Assembly (NCBI RefSeq): GCF_003268885.1
Contig: NZ_QLSX01000008.1
Span: 1 to 64,000 of the forward strand
Direction of reading: 5' to 3'
Length of the DNA: 64,000 nt
Source: Onishia taeanensis
GTDB lineage: Bacteria > Pseudomonadota > Gammaproteobacteria > Pseudomonadales > Halomonadaceae
Under the pieces are notes generated by a model. The model did no database searches. It was not told where the DNA came from and was given only the letters and a program-made list of their open reading frames with translations. The position numbers were made by a program, and so were the translations under genes. Below are positions 33,255-45,793 of this stretch, in pieces; the stretch's first letter is position 1, and each line of letters begins with the position of its first letter.

Positions 33255-36200
33255 TCAGTTGCCCACCGGCGGCGGCGCCAGCACTTCGCGGGAGCCGTTG
33301 GTGCCCATGCTCGACACCACACCGGCGCCCTCCATGGTCTCGACCAGGCGCGCTGCGCGGTTATAGCCGATCTTGAAGCGGCGCTGCACGGCCGAAATCG
33401 AGGCGCGACGGGACTCGGTGACAAACATCACCGCCTCGTCGTAGAGGGCATCCTGCTCGGCATCGTCATCGCCGCTGCCACTATCGCCCTCGAGGCCAGC
33501 CAGGGCATCCGCCGAGACACCGCCGGAGAGAATTTCGTCGATGTACTCAGGCTCGCCGCGACGCTTCCAGTCCTCGGCGACCCGGTGCACCTCGTCGTCA
33601 TCGACGAAGGCGCCGTGCACGCGCATCGGCAGGCCTGCGCCGGCCGGCAGGTAGAGCATGTCACCGTGACCGAGCAGGTTCTCGGCACCGCCCTGATCGA
33701 GGATGGTCCGCGAGTCGATCCGCGAAGACACCTGGAAGGCCATGCGGGTGGGAATATTGGCCTTGATCAGACCGGTGACCACGTCCACCGAAGGCCGCTG
33801 GGTGGCGAGAATCAGATGAATCCCCGCCGCACGGGCCTTCTGGGCCAGCCGCGCGATCAGCTCCTCGACCTTCTTGCCGACGATCATGAACATGTCGGCA
33901 AACTCGTCGATGACCACCACGATGTAGGGCAGCTTCTCGAGCACCGGCGGCGATTCATGCATCTGCCAGGGCTGCGGTTCCCACAGCGGGTCGGCGACCT
34001 GAGCACCGGCCCGTTCGGCCTCGTCGAGCTTGGCGTTGAAGCCGGCGATGTTGCGCACGCCCATCGCCGCCATCAGCTTGTAGCGCCGCTCCATCTCAGC
34101 CACGCACCAGCGCAGGGCGTTGGCGGCCTCCTTCATATCGGTCACCACCGGCGCCAGCAGATGCGGAATGCCGTCATAGACCGACAGTTCGAGCATCTTG
34201 GGGTCGACCATGATCATGCGAACTTCGTCGGGTGTGGCCTTGAGCAGCATCGAGATCAGCATGGCGTTGACGCCCACCGACTTGCCCGACCCGGTGGTAC
34301 CGGCAACCAGCAGGTGTGGCATCTTGCCAAGATTGGCCACCACCGGCGCCCCGCCGATGTCCTGGCCCAATGCCATGGTCAATGGCGAATTCGCATCCTG
34401 ATAACTGTCGGAGTCGATGACCTCGCGCAGGCGGATCATGGCACGGTGCGGGTTGGGAATCTCGATGCCCACGGTGGGCCGCCCGGGGATGATCTCGACC
34501 ACCCGCACGCTCTTGACCATCAGCGAGCGCGCCAGGTCCTTGGCCAGATTGCTGATCTTGGAGACCTTCACCCCGGCAGCGGGCTTGATCTCGAAGCGCG
34601 TGATGACAGGCCCCGGCCAGGTGTGCACCACCTCAGCCTTGACGCCATACTCCCGCAAGCGGACCTCGAGCAGCTCGGCCATCTCGGCGAGCTGTTCCTC
34701 TGTGTAGTTGGGCTGATGGGCTTCTGCCGGGGTCAGCAGCCGGAGCGAGGGCAGCTCCCCGTCGATATCCGGCAGGTCATCCATTGACGAGCGCTGGCTC
34801 TGCAGGTGCTCGACGGTCCAAAGCGCGGGCTCATCCGGATGATCCGCCGCCGCGCGAGCCTGCTCGGCGCTAGCGACCCGGGGCGCGGCGGGAGTCTCTG
34901 GCACTTGAGCGGAGCTTTCTGGGGTGGAGCTTTCTTGAGCAACGCTTCCTTGGGCCGACACTGGCTGCGCTGAGCGTTCTTCAGTCGACTCTTGGTGTCT
35001 CGCCGACTGTTGAGCTGTCTCGTCTCGCTGCTCCAGAGGCGGCGTAACAGACGCCGCAGGCTGCGCAACAGAGGGCGTGACAGGTGGCGGCACGGGCGCG
35101 GGAGATGACGCCACTTCGGATGCCTCGCGGCGGGGCTCATTCTCTTTCCCGCGCTCTTCCCAACTCTCTGTCTTGCTGTCTGCCTGACGCTCTTTTGCCA
35201 TTTGAGACGGCTTGTCATCGTCCCAGTCCGCGTCCTGCCAGCTGATCATCGGCTCACGGCGGGCATGACGTGCAACGGACTGCGGCGAAGACCCCGAAGA
35301 CGCCATGGCCGGCGCAGGGCGGTCATCCTGGTCTGCTGCGTCGTCAACGGGCCCAGGCGCTGTCGGCGTCTCTGAAACCGACTCTGATGCCGGTTCTGGT
35401 GCCTGTGTTTGAGCCGGCTCCGGGGGGGCTTCCGGTGCCTTGGCGGGCATATCGCGCTCGGCCCGCAGCGACATGCCGGTCCAGGGCGGCTCGTCGTCTT
35501 CCGGCAACACCGGCTCGGGAATCGTCTCAGCCCTCAGCGGGGGCGCCTTCGCGGGCTCGGGCTCGGCGCGCCGAGAGTCCGGTGACGCCTGCTCATTGGC
35601 GTCCTTCGGGGCCATCCGCTCGCTGTAAGCGGCGCCTGGCTGTTTGGCCGAAGGCGTGCGTTCGGGCACCTCCCAGGGAATATCGGTGCCTTGATCAGGA
35701 TTCCACTGCGGCTCGCGAAGCCCAGCTTCCTCAGCGGGTATCTCGTCGTCGCTATAGCGACGGCTCCAGGGCCACAGGCGCTGCCACCAGCTAGGCGCCT
35801 GTGCCGCATCATCATCTTCGCCGCTGACTTCCGCGGGCTGAGGCTCAGACTCAGCAACAGGTTCCTGGGCATCGGCTTCTTCGCGTGCACGCTGCGACCG
35901 ATCACGGCACCAGCCAATCACCCGCTGCACCAGATGACCGGACTCGTCCATCACCCGTAGCCAGGAGACTCCGGAGAAAGGCGGGAAACCGCATAGCAGC
36001 GCGACCAGTGACAGCAGCGTGGTACCGTGACTGCCGACCAGCGGCGTCAGGCTACGCACCATCTCTTCGCCGACGATACCGCCAGCGGCATAGGGCAACC
36101 CGCTTTCGGGATTGAAAAAATGCAGGGCCCCGAGGGTGGTGGTGCCCAGCATCAGCAGGAAGAGCCCGCCGGTACGCACGGCCAGCCCCAGCGTATCCCA

Positions 36201-36548
36201 CTGCAGGTGCACCTGACGTACCCGGCTCATCCGCCAGCCGGCAAAGCCCAGCATGCCTGGCCACCAGAGAGCACTGGCGCCGAACAACGAATACAGTACA
36301 TCGGCAAGCCAGGCGCCCACCGGCCCCATCCAGTTGTTAACGGTTACATCCGGGCCACTGTGCGACCAGCCGGGATCCGAGGCCTGATAGCTGAACATTG
36401 CCAGCAGCAGGAAAACGCAGGCCGCCAACAGCAGAATCACCACGCCCTCGCGGGCAGCTCCTTGCAGTCGCACCCCGAAGCGGCGCGCCCTCTCCTTGGC
36501 GCCGGCCGCCGCCTCGCGGCGGCTACTCGCCTTGTTCTTGACACTCAA
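33255..36548 (-). CDS. ftsK: DNA translocase FtsK
   Basis: Septal DNA pump that resolves chromosome dimers and aligns dif sites. The 1097-residue protein has four N-terminal transmembrane segments (about residues 30-190), a long proline/glutamate/alanine-rich linker (about 220-600), and the RecA-like motor with Walker [11 protein letters not shown] near 747, Walker [15 protein letters not shown] and [12 protein letters not shown]. The C-terminal gamma winged-helix domain ([24 protein letters not shown]) reads KOPS sequences. The start appears to be TTG at 36548 with AAGGGG eight bases upstream; the ATG just before it is out of frame and runs into a stop at once. Confidence 0.94.
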   Translation of the reverse strand: MSVKNKASSRREAAAGAKERARRFGVRLQGAAREGVVILLLAACVFLLLAMFSYQASDPGWSHSGPDVTVNNWMGPVGAWLADVLYSLFGASALWWPGMLGFAGWRMSRVRQVHLQWDTLGLAVRTGGLFLLMLGTTTLGALHFFNPESGLPYAAGGIVGEEMVRSLTPLVGSHGTTLLSLVALLCGFPPFSGVSWLRVMDESGHLVQRVIGWCRDRSQRAREEADAQEPVAESEPQPAEVSGEDDDAAQAPSWWQRLWPWSRRYSDDEIPAEEAGLREPQWNPDQGTDIPWEVPERTPSAKQPGAAYSERMAPKDANEQASPDSRRAEPEPAKAPPLRAETIPEPVLPEDDEPPWTGMSLRAERDMPAKAPEAPPEPAQTQAPEPASESVSETPTAPGPVDDAADQDDRPAPAMASSGSSPQSVARHARREPMISWQDADWDDDKPSQMAKERQADSKTESWEERGKENEPRREASEVASSPAPVPPPVTPSVAQPAASVTPPLEQRDETAQQSARHQESTEERSAQPVSAQGSVAQESSTPESSAQVPETPAAPRVASAEQARAAADHPDEPALWTVEHLQSQRSSMDDLPDIDGELPSLRLLTPAEAHQPNYTEEQLAEMAELLEVRLREYGVKAEVVHTWPGPVITRFEIKPAAGVKVSKISNLAKDLARSLMVKSVRVVEIIPGRPTVGIEIPNPHRAMIRLREVIDSDSYQDANSPLTMALGQDIGGAPVVANLGKMPHLLVAGTTGSGKSVGVNAMLISMLLKATPDEVRMIMVDPKMLELSVYDGIPHLLAPVVTDMKEAANALRWCVAEMERRYKLMAAMGVRNIAGFNAKLDEAERAGAQVADPLWEPQPWQMHESPPVLEKLPYIVVVIDEFADMFMIVGKKVEELIARLAQKARAAGIHLILATQRPSVDVVTGLIKANIPTRMAFQVSSRIDSRTILDQGGAENLLGHGDMLYLPAGAGLPMRVHGAFVDDDEVHRVAEDWKRRGEPEYIDEILSGGVSADALAGLEGDSGSGDDDAEQDALYDEAVMFVTESRRASISAVQRRFKIGYNRAARLVETMEGAGVVSSMGTNGSREVLAPPPVGN

Positions 36549-36771
36549 GTCGCCATTCCCCTTGCGCCGTCTGTGGCGTCTTCGTGTGTCCTACATCGAC
36601 AAGCATGATACCGAGCCTTGGGGCCAGGGCACAGGGGCCATGCCACACTTCACTCCTGTCGCCGCAGAACATCGGCCAGCCATGGCCACGCCACGCTTGA
36701 GGTGGACTGCGAAGCCCGTCACACTGAGCTTTCGACACCTTCGCTCCTCTACCAACGAACACGCTTCCGCC

Positions 36772-37506
36772 ATGCTGCCCTGGTTGCCCACTTCTCCCGT
36801 GCAATTCCCGTCGCTCAATCAGGCACTTGACGAGCCGGATGGCCTGCTCGCGGCGGGTGGAGACCTGACGCCTGACTGGCTGATCGCGGCCTATCGATGC
36901 GGCATCTTCCCCTGGTTCAGCGACGACCAGCCGATCCTGTGGTGGAGCCCCAGCCCACGCATGGTGCTGTTCCCAGGCGAGATCCGCATTCGCCGCAGCC
37001 TGGCCAAGCGGTTGCGCAACGCGGGCTTCAAGGTGACCTGGAACACCGCGTTCCCGGCGGTCATCGAGGCCTGCGCCGCCACCCGATCGGCTGACGAGGG
37101 CACCTGGATCAGCGATGACATGCGCAAGGCCTATGTCGCTCTGCATTCACTTGGCTATGCACAGTCGGTCGAGGTCTGGCGCAACGGCTGTCTGGTCGGC
37201 GGGCTCTACGGCGTCGGCATGGGCCGGGTGTTTTTCGGTGAATCGATGTTCAGCCGTGTGCCGGATGCATCCAAGGTTGCCCTGGTCTATCTGGCCCGCC
37301 ACCTGCAGGCGCTGGGGGACGGCCTGATCGACTGTCAGATGCACACCTCGCATCTTGCCAGCATGGGCGCCCGTGAGATCGCCCGCCAGGAGTTCATCAA
37401 CTATCTTGATCTGTACATTCAGGGGCAAGATGGCACCGCGCCACGAATGGCCGCGAAGCCCCCAAGGATGACATCATTAACGAAGGGGGCCGTTGAACGT
37501 GAGTAG
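36772..37506 (+). CDS. aat: Leucyl/phenylalanyl-tRNA-protein transferase
   Basis: Attaches Leu or Phe to proteins with N-terminal Lys or Arg, marking them for ClpAP through ClpS. The 244-residue protein has the family core FPSLNQALDEPDGLLAAGGDLTPDWLIAAYRCGIFPWF, WWSPSPRMVL, TWISDDMRKAY and GLYGVGMGRVFFGESMFS. The ATG at 36772 begins the conserved part; no strong ribosome site precedes it, so initiation may be weak. Its 3' end overlaps the start of bpt by eight bases. Both substrates' destination, clpS-clpA, lies 1.4-4 kb downstream on the other strand. Confidence 0.94.
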   Translation: MLPWLPTSPVQFPSLNQALDEPDGLLAAGGDLTPDWLIAAYRCGIFPWFSDDQPILWWSPSPRMVLFPGEIRIRRSLAKRLRNAGFKVTWNTAFPAVIEACAATRSADEGTWISDDMRKAYVALHSLGYAQSVEVWRNGCLVGGLYGVGMGRVFFGESMFSRVPDASKVALVYLARHLQALGDGLIDCQMHTSHLASMGAREIARQEFINYLDLYIQGQDGTAPRMAAKPPRMTSLTKGAVERE

Positions 37507-38239
37507 TCGCGCGCCACAACATCCGGTTCGGGATCTGCGTTTCTTCCTGACGGTTCCCCATGCTTGCAGCTATCTGGAGGGTCATGAGGCGACCACCCTC
37601 TTTCTGGATCCCCAGGAATCCCCCGGCCAGAGCGTCTACGATGCCCTGACGCTGCTCGGTTTCCGCCGCAGCGGCAGGCATCTCTACCGGCCTCATTGCG
37701 AAGGCTGTCGCGCCTGTGTATCGGTGCGCATTCCGGTCGCCGAGTTTGCGCCCAGCCGCAGCCAGCGCAAGATCATCAATCGCAATGCCGATTTAACCGT
37801 GCACGAACGGGGCGCCAACTACGATCCCGAGCACTATGAACTCTATGCGCGCTACGTTCGCACCCGCCACGCCGATGGCGACATGTTCCCGCCGAGTCAC
37901 GAGCAGTATCGCACCTTCCTGACGCTGGACCATGCCTATGCGCGCCTGTTGGAGTTTCGCCTCGACGGCCGACTGGTGGCCGTCACCGCCATCGACCGCT
38001 TGGGGCATGGCCTGTCCGCCATCTATACCTTCTTCGAACCCTCTCCAACCCTCGACCGTCGCTCGTTGGGCACCTTCGCGGTGCTGAGCCTGATCGAACG
38101 CGCCCGCGCCGAGGACCTGCCTCACGTTTACCTGGGCTACTGGATTCGGGAATGCAGGAAAATGGACTACAAGCGCTACTTTCAGCCGCTGGAATACCTC
38201 GATGGCCGCCACTGGCGACGCTCGATTCCGACGACTTGA
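37499..38239 (+). CDS. bpt: Aspartate/glutamate leucyltransferase (Bpt/ATE family)
   Basis: Transfers leucine from Leu-tRNA to N-terminal Asp or Glu, making them N-degrons for ClpS. It resembles eukaryotic ATE1. The 246-residue protein has the cysteine cluster CEGCRACVSVRI near residue 65 that is typical of the family, then RNADLTVHE, YVRTRHADGDMFPPS and the C-terminal YLGYWIRECRKMDYKRYFQPLE. The GTG at 37499 has GGGGG nine bases upstream and overlaps the end of aat; a TTG two codons earlier is an alternative. aat-bpt-infA order is typical of Pseudomonas-like genomes. Confidence 0.92.
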   Translation: MSSRAPQHPVRDLRFFLTVPHACSYLEGHEATTLFLDPQESPGQSVYDALTLLGFRRSGRHLYRPHCEGCRACVSVRIPVAEFAPSRSQRKIINRNADLTVHERGANYDPEHYELYARYVRTRHADGDMFPPSHEQYRTFLTLDHAYARLLEFRLDGRLVAVTAIDRLGHGLSAIYTFFEPSPTLDRRSLGTFAVLSLIERARAEDLPHVYLGYWIRECRKMDYKRYFQPLEYLDGRHWRRSIPTT

Positions 38240-38273
38240 TGCCTCGCGCTTAACCGTTGACCCACAGCATGTT

Positions 38274-38307
38274 TTGCCTTGACGTCCGGCATACGGCACA
38301 ATACCGC
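38274..38307 (+). promoter_or_regulatory. Candidate promoter of infA
   Basis: Overlapping -35-like TTGCCT (38274) and TTGACG (38279). TTGCCT is followed after 17 bases by CACAAT (38297-38302). About 130 bases remain to the ATG, leaving room for a 5' leader. Tentative. Confidence 0.3.
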
Positions 38308-38430
38308 GCTATATTGATGATCGGTGACAGACGTTGCCGTCCCAATCCCGGCCGTTCCGGCCGCGATGCTACCGGCACTGTCATCGTCGACACATCGCTT
38401 TGCAAAAAACCATCATGAGGAAATGCCTAT

Positions 38431-38649
38431 ATGGCTCGTGAAGACCATATCGAAATGGAAGGCGTCATCGTCGATACGCTGCCCAACACCATGTTCCGCG
38501 TCGAGCTGGAAAACGGCCACGTAGTCACCGCCCACATCTCGGGCAAGATGCGCAAGAACTACATCCGCATCCTCACCGGCGACAAGGTCAAGGTCGAGCT
38601 GACTCCCTACGACCTGTCCAAGGGCCGCATCGTCTACCGCTCGCGTTAA
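38431..38649 (+). CDS. infA: Translation initiation factor IF-1
   Basis: Essential 72-residue OB-fold protein that blocks the ribosomal A site during initiation. The sequence [18 protein letters not shown] and its continuation through [39 protein letters not shown] is nearly identical to the family consensus, and the length equals E. coli IF-1 (72). GAGGAAATG lies just upstream. It follows bpt by 190 bases and converges on clpA. Confidence 0.98.
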   Translation: MAREDHIEMEGVIVDTLPNTMFRVELENGHVVTAHISGKMRKNYIRILTGDKVKVELTPYDLSKGRIVYRSR

Positions 38650-38686
38650 GCGTTCCGGGCCCCGCGCCTTTCGCCAACCGACCGGC

Positions 38687-38721
38687 CAAAAAAAGACGCC
38701 CCGTCATCAGACAGGGCGCCG
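38687..38721 (-). terminator. Terminator of clpA
   Basis: Minus-strand arms GGCGCCCTGTC and GACGGGGCGTC form an 11-bp stem (two G-T pairs) with loop TGAT, followed by seven T. It lies about 155 bases past the clpA stop and close to the infA stop. Confidence 0.8.
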
Positions 38722-38743
38722 GTCGGTGGTGGCTATTTCGGTA

Positions 38744-38803
38744 GTAGCCTAGTCAGTGGCAGCTAGGTCTGTTGTAGCCTAATCAGTAGTAGCTAGAGTC
38801 AGT
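38744..38803. repeat. Two imperfect 30-bp tandem repeats
   Basis: Units 38744-38773 and 38774-38803 both start GTAGCCTA and share TCAGTxGxAGCTAG. A separate imperfect inverted repeat, AATGGcTCAAGC/GCTTGAaCCATT, lies at 38826-38853 between them and the clpA stop. Confidence 0.55.
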
Positions 38804-38874
38804 GTCAATCGAGAAAGTGTCAGACAATGGCTCAAGCTACCGCTTGAACCATTGCCTTGGCCCTCACCCGACCC

Positions 38875-41157
38875 TCAGGGTTCCGCCAGCTCTTCCTCGG
38901 TGGCGAGATTCAACTCGTCGCTGCCCTCATCAAGCGTGACGTGCACGACCCCACCTTGATCGGCCAGATTGCCGAACAGAATCATCTCAGCCAGCGGTTT
39001 TTTGAGCTTCTCCTGGATCAGGCGAGCCATCGGCCGCGCGCCCATCTCCGGATCATAGCCACGCTCAGCCAACCAGGCGCGAGCGTCCTCGTCCACATCG
39101 AGCTGAACCCGCTTCTCGTCAAGCTGTGCCTGAAGTTCGACCAGGAACTTGTCGACCACGTTGCGCACCACTTCGGCGGGCAGCGAGCTGAACGGGATAA
39201 TGCCGTCCAGGCGGTTGCGGAACTCTGGCGAGAAGGTCTTGCGAATCACCTCCATGCCATCGGTCGAATGATCCTGCGGATTGAAGCCGATGGAGCGACG
39301 CGAGATCTGCTCGGCCCCGGCGTTCGAGGTCATGATCAGCACCACGTGTCGGAAGTCCGCCTCACGGCCGTTATTGTCGGTCAGGCGGCCATGGTCCATG
39401 ACCTGCAACAGCAGGTTGAAGACATCCGGGTGAGCCTTCTCGATCTCATCGAGCAGCAGCACGCAATGCGGCTGCTTGGTGACCGCCTCGGTCAGCAGGC
39501 CGCCCTGGTCGTAGCCGACATATCCCGGCGGCGCACCGATCAAGCGCGATACGGTGTGGCGCTCCATGTACTCGGACATGTCGAAACGCACAAGATCGAC
39601 TCCCATCAGCGAGGCCAACTGGCGGGCCACCTCGGTCTTGCCCACCCCGGTGGGGCCGCTGAACAGGAAGCTGCCCACGGGTTTGTCCGGCGACTTGAGA
39701 CCGGCACGCGACAGCTTGATAGCCGCCGACAGACCGGTGATCGCTTCGTCCTGACCGAACACCAGCATCTTCAGGTCGCGCTCGAGGTTCGCGAGTAGCT
39801 TGCGATCGGAGTTCGAGACGCTCTTCGGCGGAATCCGGGCGATGGAGGCCACTACCGCCTCGACCTGATCGACGTCGATGGTATCCACCCGCATCTCCGG
39901 CGGTAGCAGCCGCTGGTGTGCGCCGGCCTCATCGATCACGTCGATGGCCTTGTCCGGCAGGTGACGATCATTGATGTAGCGATCGGCCAGCCTCGAGGCA
40001 CTTTCAAGCGCGCCATCGGTGTACTTGAGCTTGTGGTGCTCTTCGAAGCGGCCGCGCAGTCCCTTGAGAATGCGGATGGTGTCTTCGACCGACGGTGCCG
40101 GCACATCGACCTTCTGGAAGCGCCGTGCCAGGGCCCGATCCTTCTCGAAGATCCCGCGGAACTCCTGGAAGGTGGTCGAGCCGATGCAGCGCAGCTCACC
40201 CGAGGAGAGCAGCGGCTTGAGCAGGTTGGACGCGTCCATCACGCCGCCGGATGCCGCACCGGCGCCGATCACGGTATGGATCTCGTCAATGAAGAGAATG
40301 GAGTTGGGCTGTTTCTTGAGCTCGGCCAGCAGGCTCTTCAGGCGCTTCTCGAAGTCGCCACGGTACTTGGTGCCGGCCAACAGGGCGCCCATGTCCAGCG
40401 AGTAGACCACCGCATCGGCGATCACGTCGGGCACGTCTTCCTCGACGATGCGCTTGGCAAGCCCTTCGGCGATGGCCGTCTTGCCCACCCCGGCTTCACC
40501 CACCAGCAGCGGGTTGTTCTTGCGCCGCCGGGCGAGGATCTGCACCACACGCTCGAGCTCATGATCACGACCGATCAGCGGGTCGATCTTGCCAAGGCGT
40601 GCCTGCTCATTGAGGTTGGTGGCATACCCTGTCAGCGGGTGCGTATTGCCCTCGCTGACGCCCTCTTCGGCCTCTTCAGCATCGTGAGACGGCGAAGACG
40701 ACGGCGACTGACCGTGACCAGACACCTTGGAAATGCCGTGGGCAATGTAGTTGACGGCATCCACCCGCGCCACGTTCTGCTGCTTGAGGAAGTAGACCGC
40801 CTGGCTTTCCTGCTCGGAGAAGATCGCCACCAGCACATTGGCCCCGGTGACCTCGCTCTTGCCGGAGGACTGCACGTGGAAAACTGCCCGTTGCAGCACG
40901 CGCTGGAAGCCCAGGGTCGGCTGGGTTTCCCGGTCGTTCTGGTCCTCGGGAATCAGTGGCGTGGTGGAATTGATGAAGTCCTGCAGATCCGAGCGAAGCT
41001 TGTCCAGATTGGCGCCGCAGGCACGCAGCACATCAGCCGCTGAGGCATTGTCCAACAACGCCAACAGCAGGTGTTCGACGGTCATGAACTCATGACGCTT
41101 GGAGCGCGCCACGGTAAAGGCCGTATTCAGCGTGAGTTCGAGTTCTTTGCTCAGCAT
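38875..41157 (-). CDS. clpA: ATP-dependent Clp protease ATP-binding subunit ClpA
   Basis: Unfoldase that feeds substrates to ClpP. The 760-residue protein has the double N-terminal Clp repeat ([35 protein letters not shown]), a linker, AAA module 1 with Walker [11 protein letters not shown] near residue 220 and AAA module 2 with [11 protein letters not shown] near 502. The C-terminal insertion that docks ClpP is followed by an acidic tail. Length matches E. coli ClpA (758). It lies downstream of clpS with about 155 bases between, in the usual clpS-clpA order. Confidence 0.96.
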   Translation of the reverse strand: MLSKELELTLNTAFTVARSKRHEFMTVEHLLLALLDNASAADVLRACGANLDKLRSDLQDFINSTTPLIPEDQNDRETQPTLGFQRVLQRAVFHVQSSGKSEVTGANVLVAIFSEQESQAVYFLKQQNVARVDAVNYIAHGISKVSGHGQSPSSSPSHDAEEAEEGVSEGNTHPLTGYATNLNEQARLGKIDPLIGRDHELERVVQILARRRKNNPLLVGEAGVGKTAIAEGLAKRIVEEDVPDVIADAVVYSLDMGALLAGTKYRGDFEKRLKSLLAELKKQPNSILFIDEIHTVIGAGAASGGVMDASNLLKPLLSSGELRCIGSTTFQEFRGIFEKDRALARRFQKVDVPAPSVEDTIRILKGLRGRFEEHHKLKYTDGALESASRLADRYINDRHLPDKAIDVIDEAGAHQRLLPPEMRVDTIDVDQVEAVVASIARIPPKSVSNSDRKLLANLERDLKMLVFGQDEAITGLSAAIKLSRAGLKSPDKPVGSFLFSGPTGVGKTEVARQLASLMGVDLVRFDMSEYMERHTVSRLIGAPPGYVGYDQGGLLTEAVTKQPHCVLLLDEIEKAHPDVFNLLLQVMDHGRLTDNNGREADFRHVVLIMTSNAGAEQISRRSIGFNPQDHSTDGMEVIRKTFSPEFRNRLDGIIPFSSLPAEVVRNVVDKFLVELQAQLDEKRVQLDVDEDARAWLAERGYDPEMGARPMARLIQEKLKKPLAEMILFGNLADQGGVVHVTLDEGSDELNLATEEELAEP

Positions 41158-41313
41158 GGCAGTCCCCTTCTCGCCACCTCGGGCGTCGGCCGGCGATCGC
41201 CGGCAATTTCACCATCGGGTACATTCTCGGGATTCGCAAGCTCGAGTTCGAGCCGGTCACGCCGATCCTGCACTGGCTGTCTTCCGCTTGCCTGACAATC
41301 AGCTTGCCAGTCG

Positions 41314-41643
41314 TCAGTCGGCCCTATCGATATCGCACAGCAACGGATGCTGGCACTCTTTGGCGTATTGATTGACTTGATGACTTTTGGTTTCCGCGAT
41401 GTCGCGGGTAAAAATGCCACAGGTCGCCTTTCCCTGGGTGTGAACCGCCAACATCACTTGCACGGCCTTCTCGCTGTCCATGTTGAAGAAGGTCTGCAAC
41501 ACCTCGACCACAAATTCCATGGGCGTGAAGTCATCATTGTGCAGCACCACCTTGAACATCGGCGGCGGCGCCAGGTCCGGCTCGGCACGCTCGACCGCCA
41601 CGTCGTCCTCGCCCTCTTCCTGAGGACCCGAAGGGCGGGTCAT
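41314..41643 (-). CDS. clpS: ClpS adaptor for N-end-rule substrates
   Basis: Binds proteins with N-terminal Leu, Phe, Trp or Tyr and hands them to ClpA. The core [28 protein letters not shown], with the [10 protein letters not shown] pocket, and [24 protein letters not shown] are plain. The ATG at 41643 (109 residues, close to E. coli 106) has GGAAG seven bases upstream. An upstream in-frame ATG at 41700 would add 19 residues but has no ribosome site. Its partners clpA, aat and bpt are all within 5 kb. Confidence 0.93.
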   Translation of the reverse strand: MTRPSGPQEEGEDDVAVERAEPDLAPPPMFKVVLHNDDFTPMEFVVEVLQTFFNMDSEKAVQVMLAVHTQGKATCGIFTRDIAETKSHQVNQYAKECQHPLLCDIDRAD

Positions 41644-41884
41644 GCCGGCTTCCAGCGACGCCGTGACATAGCGTTGGTAAGGATCATCTATCTTGAACAT
41701 AAAAGGCGTTACCCATCCTCTCAAGCCTGTGAGCCTTCAACGCATCAACTATGGTTGGACGCCAAGGCCCGCTGAGGGTTCAGTTATAAGATGCGGCCGT
41801 GATGAGCCGCTTGCAAGGGGCGCTGACCATCGAGCGCTGTCAAACATGCTCTCTAAGGCTGTTATTCAGCGCCCCTAGAAACGT

Positions 41885-41919
41885 AAAGGGCCCTCGCCCG
41901 CTAGGCGGACGAGGGCCGG
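41885..41919 (-). terminator. Terminator of icd
   Basis: Minus-strand arms GGCCCTCGTCCGCC and GGCGGGCGAGGGCC-like sequence pair almost perfectly around a TA centre; CCTTTACG follows. It lies about 35 bases after the icd stop. Confidence 0.7.
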
Positions 41920-41951
41920 GGACACATGCGTGCCGAGGGCGGCTAAGGGGG

Positions 41952-44258
<2,307 letters not shown>

Positions 44259-44383
44259 TCAGGGGCTCGGTGCGACCCACCCGGCAAGGTGATGAAGCCA
44301 GGTATCGCAGGGAACATCGGCGCCCAGCAGGTTACTCTTAGCAGGCCCCGATCGAGTCGAGGGCGCTCCCAGCAAGCTGCAGT

Positions 44384-44392
44384 ATTATACCA
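44384..44392 (-). promoter_or_regulatory. Extended -10 promoter of icd
   Basis: Minus-strand TGGTATAAT: a perfect TATAAT (44389-44384) with the TGn extension that can replace a -35 box. It sits about 200 bases before the icd start, so the transcript would have a long leader. Confidence 0.5.
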
Positions 44393-44471
44393 GCGTGCCC
44401 GGCTCGGCGCATAAGCAATAATAGTGAGACGCCCCTGCCATCCCGCCCCGCTTGCCGGTAAGCTTGCGCTT

Positions 44472-45185
44472 ATGAGTACTCTCTATCTCCTTCACAAGCC
44501 CTTCCGCATGCTCTCCCAGTTCACCGACAGCGGCGCCGGTGACGGAGAGCGACGCGCCACGCTTGCCGATATCATCAAGGTGCCGGGCATCTATCCGGCT
44601 GGGCGTCTCGACTACGACTCCGAGGGCCTGCTGCTGCTCAGCGACGACGGCGAACTGATTCACCGCATCACCCACCCCAAGCACAAGCAGCCCAAGACCT
44701 ATTGGGTACAGGTAGAGGGTGAGCCTAGTGAGTCGGCGCTGGAAGCCCTCCGCAAGGGCGTGATGCTCAACGACGGCCCGACCCGGCCATCCAAGGTGCG
44801 TCGCCTCGACGCGCCACCGGTCGGCCCGCGCACCCCGCCGGTGCGTGAGCGTCGCCATATCCCCACCCACTGGCTGGAACTGACCATCAGCGAGGGCCGC
44901 AATCGTCAGGTGCGCCGCATGACCGCCGAGGTCGGCTATCCCACCCTGCGCCTGATTCGCGCGGCGATAGGCCCCTGGCGCCTCGACCACCTGGCCCCCG
45001 GCGAATGGCGCCAGGAAACCCTTCATGCTCCTGCCAAGCCGCAGCGCGCCGGCAAGGATGGCAAGGGCGGAAAAGCGAAAGGCACCGGGGCCAAGGTCAT
45101 GAGCAAGCATTTGAGCAATAACCAGAGCAAGAGCGACACCAGGGCGAAGGCTCGAAAAGCCAAGACGCCGAGAGGGCCACGATGA
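44472..45185 (+). CDS. rluE: 23S rRNA pseudouridine synthase RluE-type
   Basis: Makes pseudouridine at U2457 of 23S rRNA in E. coli. The 237-residue protein has LYLLHKPFRMLSQFTD, the catalytic aspartate in PAGRLDYDSEGLLLLSDDG and the RluE/RsuA-like EGRNRQVRRMTAEVGYPTLRLIR. A basic, lysine-rich C-terminal tail of about 55 residues exceeds E. coli RluE (217). The ATG at 44472 begins the conserved part. It is divergent from icd and overlaps nudJ by four bases; the block rluE-nudJ-mnmA-hflD-purB next to icd is the same as in E. coli. Confidence 0.92.
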   Translation: MSTLYLLHKPFRMLSQFTDSGAGDGERRATLADIIKVPGIYPAGRLDYDSEGLLLLSDDGELIHRITHPKHKQPKTYWVQVEGEPSESALEALRKGVMLNDGPTRPSKVRRLDAPPVGPRTPPVRERRHIPTHWLELTISEGRNRQVRRMTAEVGYPTLRLIRAAIGPWRLDHLAPGEWRQETLHAPAKPQRAGKDGKGGKAKGTGAKVMSKHLSNNQSKSDTRAKARKAKTPRGPR

Positions 45186-45631
45186 GCCGCTGGTCACCCA
45201 GGGTCACGGTGGCCACCGTGATCGAGCGCGCCGGACGCTTCCTGATGGTCGAGGAGGATCGCGGCGGGCCTCATACGGTCTTCAATCAACCCGCGGGCCA
45301 CCTGGAGTCGGGCGAGGGAATTCGGGCCGCCGCCGAGCGCGAGGTCCGCGAGGAGACCGCCTGGCACGTGGGCATCACCGACTACCTGGGCCTCTATGTC
45401 TACCGTGCACCGGATGGCCTGACCTTTCACAGCCACGGCTTTTCCGGCATGGCACTAGCGCACCTGGGCAACGATCTGGACCGGGACATTCTTGCCACCC
45501 ACTGGCTGACATTCGATGAGCTGGAAGATCTGGAACGAGCCGGGCGCCTGCGAAGCCCGCTGGTGATGCGGCGCATCCGTGACGTGCAGCGTGGCCGCAC
45601 TTTCCCGCTGGATGTGATTCAGGAACGCTGA
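45182..45631 (+). CDS. nudJ: Nudix phosphatase NudJ
   Basis: Hydrolyses nucleoside tri- and diphosphates and the thiamin precursor HMP-PP in E. coli. The 149-residue protein (E. coli 153) has the Nudix box GHLESGEGIRAAAEREVREETAWHV, in which alanine stands where the consensus REUxEExGU has glycine. VTVATVIERAGRFLMVEED and FNQPAGHLE are typical. It overlaps rluE by four bases (ATGA) and so is translationally coupled to it. Confidence 0.9.
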   Translation: MSRWSPRVTVATVIERAGRFLMVEEDRGGPHTVFNQPAGHLESGEGIRAAAEREVREETAWHVGITDYLGLYVYRAPDGLTFHSHGFSGMALAHLGNDLDRDILATHWLTFDELEDLERAGRLRSPLVMRRIRDVQRGRTFPLDVIQER

Positions 45632-45737
45632 GCCAGGGTCCTGGCAGCCCAGCCACCGAACACAGCCACCAGCGAGGTGCGACCCGGCGCGTTTCTGCCT
45701 GGCGAAAGCGTGGTCGAAGCGGCCGGCCACTATCGTG

Positions 45738-45743
45738 TATAAT
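45738..45743 (+). promoter_or_regulatory. Perfect -10 box upstream of mnmA
   Basis: GTGTATAAT contains a perfect TATAAT about 50 bases before the mnmA start. No good -35 box was seen; the preceding GTG may help. Confidence 0.45.
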
Positions 45744-45793
45744 CCCCGCCCATTTAACGCCATTCCACTCCCCTCATGACGTCGAGAGCGCCT

